NCBI RefSeq assembly: GCF_002283555.1
Contig: NZ_MVOI01000003.1
Span: forward strand, 1-64,000
DNA: 64,000 nt
From: Rubrivirga sp. SAORIC476
GTDB lineage: Bacteria > Bacteroidota > Rhodothermia > Rhodothermales > Rubricoccaceae
Reading direction: 5' to 3'
The position numbers were made by a program, and so were the translations under genes. Shown here in pieces: positions 61,748 through 64,000 of this stretch. The notes beneath the pieces were generated by a model. That model saw only the letters and a program-made list of their open reading frames with translations, was not told where the DNA came from and made no database searches. How positions within the stretch are numbered: the first letter of the stretch is position 1; each line of letters starts with the position of its first letter.

Positions 61748-61779
61748 GCGCCCCGCCCGGACCAGGCCGAGCGGGGCGC
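61748..61779 (-). terminator. Hairpin after the BAX-inhibitor-like gene
   Basis: GCGCCCCGC (61748-61756) and GCGGGGCGC (61771-61779) form a perfect 9-bp stem with a 14-nt loop, 21 bases past the stop on the minus strand. There is no T-run. Confidence 0.5.
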
Positions 61780-61800
61780 CGAGGCGGACGGAACCGTGGA

Positions 61801-62490
61801 TCAGTCGCGGCTCATGAACAGCCGCAGGACGTACCAGAACATCAGCGCGACGGAGGCGAACAGCTCCAGCGCGGCGGACACGTAGCGGTCCTCCGGGTAG
61901 TGGTGGAGCACCTTCGACGTGTCGTACAGGATGGCGGCCCCGGCGAGGCCGATCATCGCGACCGAGAACCACGTGCCGAGTTCGAACCCGAACAGGACGC
62001 CCGCCACGATGGCGACCAGCGCGAGCACGAATGCCCACTTCAGCAGGCCGCCGAGGAACGAAAAGTCCTTGCCGGTGAAGAACACGATGGCCGTCAGCGC
62101 CGAGAAGCCGAGCAGCGTCACCCAGGCCGCGCTCGCGATCACCCCGCCGCCGACTGACTGCTCCGCGATCCAGAGCAGCGGGACGAAGATGACTGCCTCG
62201 GCGAGCACGAACGCCCCGAGGGCGCCATACTGGGCCGCCTTCGACTCAGCGCGCGCCGCCGCGCTGGACGCGAACCAGCTCACGACCACGAACCCACCCA
62301 GCACCAGCAACCAACTGACGCTCGTCATGGCTCGAGCCATCGGCTCGGCGATGCCGGAGGTAAAGAAGAAGACCTCGATGAGCGCGAACAGCAGGATGGC
62401 GCCGAGGAGGTGCGCGTATGTGCGCGTCAGGAACGCCGCGCGGGCGTCGTCGCCGAGAGCGGCGACCGGGGTGCGATAGAGGGTGTCCAT
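61801..62490 (-). CDS. BAX inhibitor-1/YccA family membrane protein
   Basis: A 229-aa inner-membrane protein with seven hydrophobic segments. The family pattern is visible: FLTRTYAHLLGAILLFALIE at the start, AWVTLLGFSALTAIVFFTGKDFSFLGG in the middle and AAILYDTSKVLHHYPEDRY, with its conserved acidic pair, near the end, followed by ALELFASVALMFWYVLRLF. Bacterial members are linked to calcium leak or protease regulation. ATG at 62490 starts the protein; a longer open frame upstream is only an overlap with the next gene. Confidence 0.92.
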   Translation of the reverse strand: MDTLYRTPVAALGDDARAAFLTRTYAHLLGAILLFALIEVFFFTSGIAEPMARAMTSVSWLLVLGGFVVVSWFASSAAARAESKAAQYGALGAFVLAEAVIFVPLLWIAEQSVGGGVIASAAWVTLLGFSALTAIVFFTGKDFSFLGGLLKWAFVLALVAIVAGVLFGFELGTWFSVAMIGLAGAAILYDTSKVLHHYPEDRYVSAALELFASVALMFWYVLRLFMSRD

Positions 62491-62558
62491 GGGAAGAAGG
62501 AGTCGGAATCGGGGGGTGAACGGCGGAGCGGCGGCATCCGTCTGAGGCCGCCGGGCGC

Positions 62559-63725
62559 CTACGGGGTCGGGAGGCGTTTGGCGTCGAACAGATCGAATGC
62601 CGGATCGGTTCGGCCGAGGAGGGTGCGGGCTGCGAGCAGGCCGAACCGGAGCGCGTAGCCCATGCCGTGTCCCGTGAAGCCGACCGCGACGTGCGCGCCG
62701 TCGACGCCGGACACGCCGCCGAGCGCCGGTAGACCATCCGGGCTGAAGCCCATCGTGCCCGACCAGCGGCGCTCGACGGGCAGGCCGGGCCAATACGGAA
62801 AGTGCTCGGCGAGGTAGCGTTCGAGGTCGCCCTGGAGCGCCTCGGTGGTCGCGTCGGCGTACCCGACCTCCTCCTCGACGTGGAGGTGCCGGGCGCCGCC
62901 GACGAGCACGCGCCCGTCGGGCCGCTGGCGGACGTAGTAGTAGCCGTCGTGCGAATAGACCGGCACATCCAGAAACGGAGCCGTGGGCGCAGTCGCCAGC
63001 ATCTGCGCGCGGACGGGCCGGACGAGTGGCGACAGTTCGGGCAGCAGTTGAGGCAGGTAGGCGTTCGTCGCGATCAGCACGCGGTCGGCCACCACCTCTC
63101 CCCCGCCGACGGCGCCGAGGCGGACCCGCCCGCCCTCGGCCTCGACCGCCTCGGCCCGCCAACCGGTGACGACCTCCGCGCCACTCTCCTCGGCCAGTGC
63201 CCGCACGAGTCGGGCCGGATCGATGGCGCCGCCGGTCGGCACGAACAGCGCGCCGGGGAAGCCGACCGCGGCGACCCGGTCGTCCAGGTCCGACTCGTCC
63301 CACCACGCGCTCTCGATGCCGTCTTCGGCCATCAGCGTGCGTGCGCGGCGGAGGCGGTCGGCCTCGGCGTCCGTGCCTGCGGCGAGGACGCTGCCGGTCG
63401 CCTGGAAGCCCACCTCGCGTCGGGTGCCGATCTCGGCCGCCATCTCGTAGGCCTCGCGCGTGAACGCCCAGATGCGCCGCGCGGCGTCGCGCCCGTAGGC
63501 GTCCACCGCCGAGGCGTAGTCGGACGCGGTCCCCAGGAGCAGGAAGCCCGCGTTGCGCCCGCTCGCGCCGTGCGCCAGCCGCTCGGCCTCCAGAATCGCG
63601 ACACGCAGGGTCGGGTCCAGCCGATGCAGCGCCCATGCGGTCGCGGTGCCGATGATGCCACCGCCGACGATGGCCACGTCGGCGTCGAGGCGGGGCGTGC
63701 GCTGCCAGAGGGAGACGGTCGCCAT
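62559..63725 (-). CDS. FAD-dependent DAO-family oxidoreductase
   Basis: A 388-aa glycine/D-amino-acid oxidase-type flavoprotein. The FAD motif is VAIVGGGIIGTATAWALHRL with Glu in VAILEAERLAHGASGRNAG. The PTGGAIDPARLVRALAEESGAEV region and the C-terminal GTMGFSPDGLPALGG, HVAVGFTGHGMGYALRFG are typical of gamma-glutamylputrescine/glycine oxidases (PuuB-like). The substrate is unknown. The start ATG at 63725 shares one base with the stop of the next upstream gene (TGATG), so it is translationally coupled to the AcuI-like reductase. Confidence 0.91.
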   Translation of the reverse strand: MATVSLWQRTPRLDADVAIVGGGIIGTATAWALHRLDPTLRVAILEAERLAHGASGRNAGFLLLGTASDYASAVDAYGRDAARRIWAFTREAYEMAAEIGTRREVGFQATGSVLAAGTDAEADRLRRARTLMAEDGIESAWWDESDLDDRVAAVGFPGALFVPTGGAIDPARLVRALAEESGAEVVTGWRAEAVEAEGGRVRLGAVGGGEVVADRVLIATNAYLPQLLPELSPLVRPVRAQMLATAPTAPFLDVPVYSHDGYYYVRQRPDGRVLVGGARHLHVEEEVGYADATTEALQGDLERYLAEHFPYWPGLPVERRWSGTMGFSPDGLPALGGVSGVDGAHVAVGFTGHGMGYALRFGLLAARTLLGRTDPAFDLFDAKRLPTP

Positions 63726-64000
63726 CAGGTGCGGGTGTCGACCACCACCCGGCCGACCGTGTCGCCATCCACGATCCGGGCACTCCACGCCGGCACGTCG
63801 GCGAGTGGGATGACGGTCTTCTCGACCGCCGACAGCGCGCCCGCCGCGACCGCGTCGGCGAGGCGAGCCCAGGCCTGCTCGCGGAGCGGAACCGGGGCCG
63901 TGTTCGAGTCGATGCCAGCCAGCGTGACGCCGCGCAGGATGAAGGGGAAGACCGTCGTGGCGAGGGCCGGCCCACTTGCGAGGCCGCAGGCCGCCACGCA
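63725..64000 (-). CDS. Acrylyl-CoA reductase / YhdH-type quinone oxidoreductase, 3' part
   Basis: Only the last 91 residues lie in the window; the gene continues past base 64000. The segment reads CGLASGPALATTVFPFILRGV, then TLAGIDSNTAPVPLREQAW and the ending VDGDTVGRVVVDTRT. This is the C-terminal part of MDR-superfamily AcuI/YhdH enzymes, NADPH-dependent reductases of acrylyl-CoA or quinone-like substrates. It is upstream of, and coupled to, the DAO-family gene. Confidence 0.88.
   Translation of the reverse strand, partial: CVAACGLASGPALATTVFPFILRGVTLAGIDSNTAPVPLREQAWARLADAVAAGALSAVEKTVIPLADVPAWSARIVDGDTVGRVVVDTRT

Noticed and set aside
61801-63975. A 724-codon frame that would fuse a long N-terminal part to the BAX-inhibitor-like protein
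   Set aside because: The first two thirds are a reading-frame shadow of the DAO-family gene; the BAX-inhibitor family homology begins at the ATG at 62490.

Overview
The window is a GC-rich (roughly 70%), densely packed bacterial chromosome segment. It most resembles Rhodothermota, and probably a Rubricoccaceae (Rubrivirga/Rubricoccus-like) marine heterotroph. That placement is inferred from a SusC/SusD pair, an HmuY-type lipid- or haem-associated protein, a protein with a type IX secretion (T9SS) sorting tail, DUF3467 and DUF2188 proteins, a sphingolipid-type alpha-oxoamine synthase, and promoters resembling the Bacteroidota -7 box TAnnTTTG. Most start codons are preceded by pyrimidine-rich leaders and not by Shine-Dalgarno sequences.

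Layout. 1-5.4 kb: a SusC/SusD uptake operon and a periplasmic Cu/Zn superoxide dismutase; the first 141 bases exactly repeat part of that sodC. 5.4-10.7 kb: an MmcQ/YjbR protein, the TrkA/TrkH potassium uptake pair, an RDD membrane protein, a GH24 lysozyme, and tRNA-Ser(CGA). 10.8-16.9 kb: a membrane protein, HmuY and a subtilase on the minus strand, then a very large propeller-Y_Y_Y-adenylate cyclase fusion on the plus strand. 16.9-24.6 kb: alanyl-tRNA synthetase with an unusual low-GC insertion, an MscS channel, a small beta-barrel-like protein, chorismate synthase and an HtrA protease. 24.7-30.4 kb: a glycosyltransferase/thioredoxin/histone-deacetylase-like cluster, a DUF2188 protein and a penicillin-acylase-family hydrolase. 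30.4-41.2 kb: housekeeping genes (ddl, icd, LD-carboxypeptidase, an orphan ABC ATPase, sucC, an LptF/LptG permease, an alpha-oxoamine synthase) with small lipoproteins and terminators between them. 41.3-48.4 kb: DUF3467 and cystathionine beta-synthase, a hybrid histidine kinase, an MtfA-like peptidase and Lon. 48.5-55.3 kb: a helix-hairpin-helix lipoprotein, a T9SS-tail protein coupled to a self-cleaving S74 (tail-fibre-like) surface protein, three small unknown genes, RsgA and an FAD monooxygenase. 55.3-64 kb: topA, serC, an NTF2-like secreted protein, two overlapping DUF1990 genes, a BAX-inhibitor-like membrane protein, a DAO-family oxidoreductase, and the C-terminal end of an AcuI/YhdH-type reductase cut by the window edge.

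No CRISPR array, integrase, transposase, rRNA or recognisable prophage was seen. The content is mostly core metabolism (TCA cycle, serine, aromatic amino acids, trans-sulfuration, peptidoglycan and LPS), envelope proteins and proteolysis. The least ordinary items are the propeller-cyclase fusion, the AlaRS insertion, the S74/T9SS pair, and the recurring promoter and terminator elements. Start codons are my choices; several genes start with GTG or TTG, and these are flagged.
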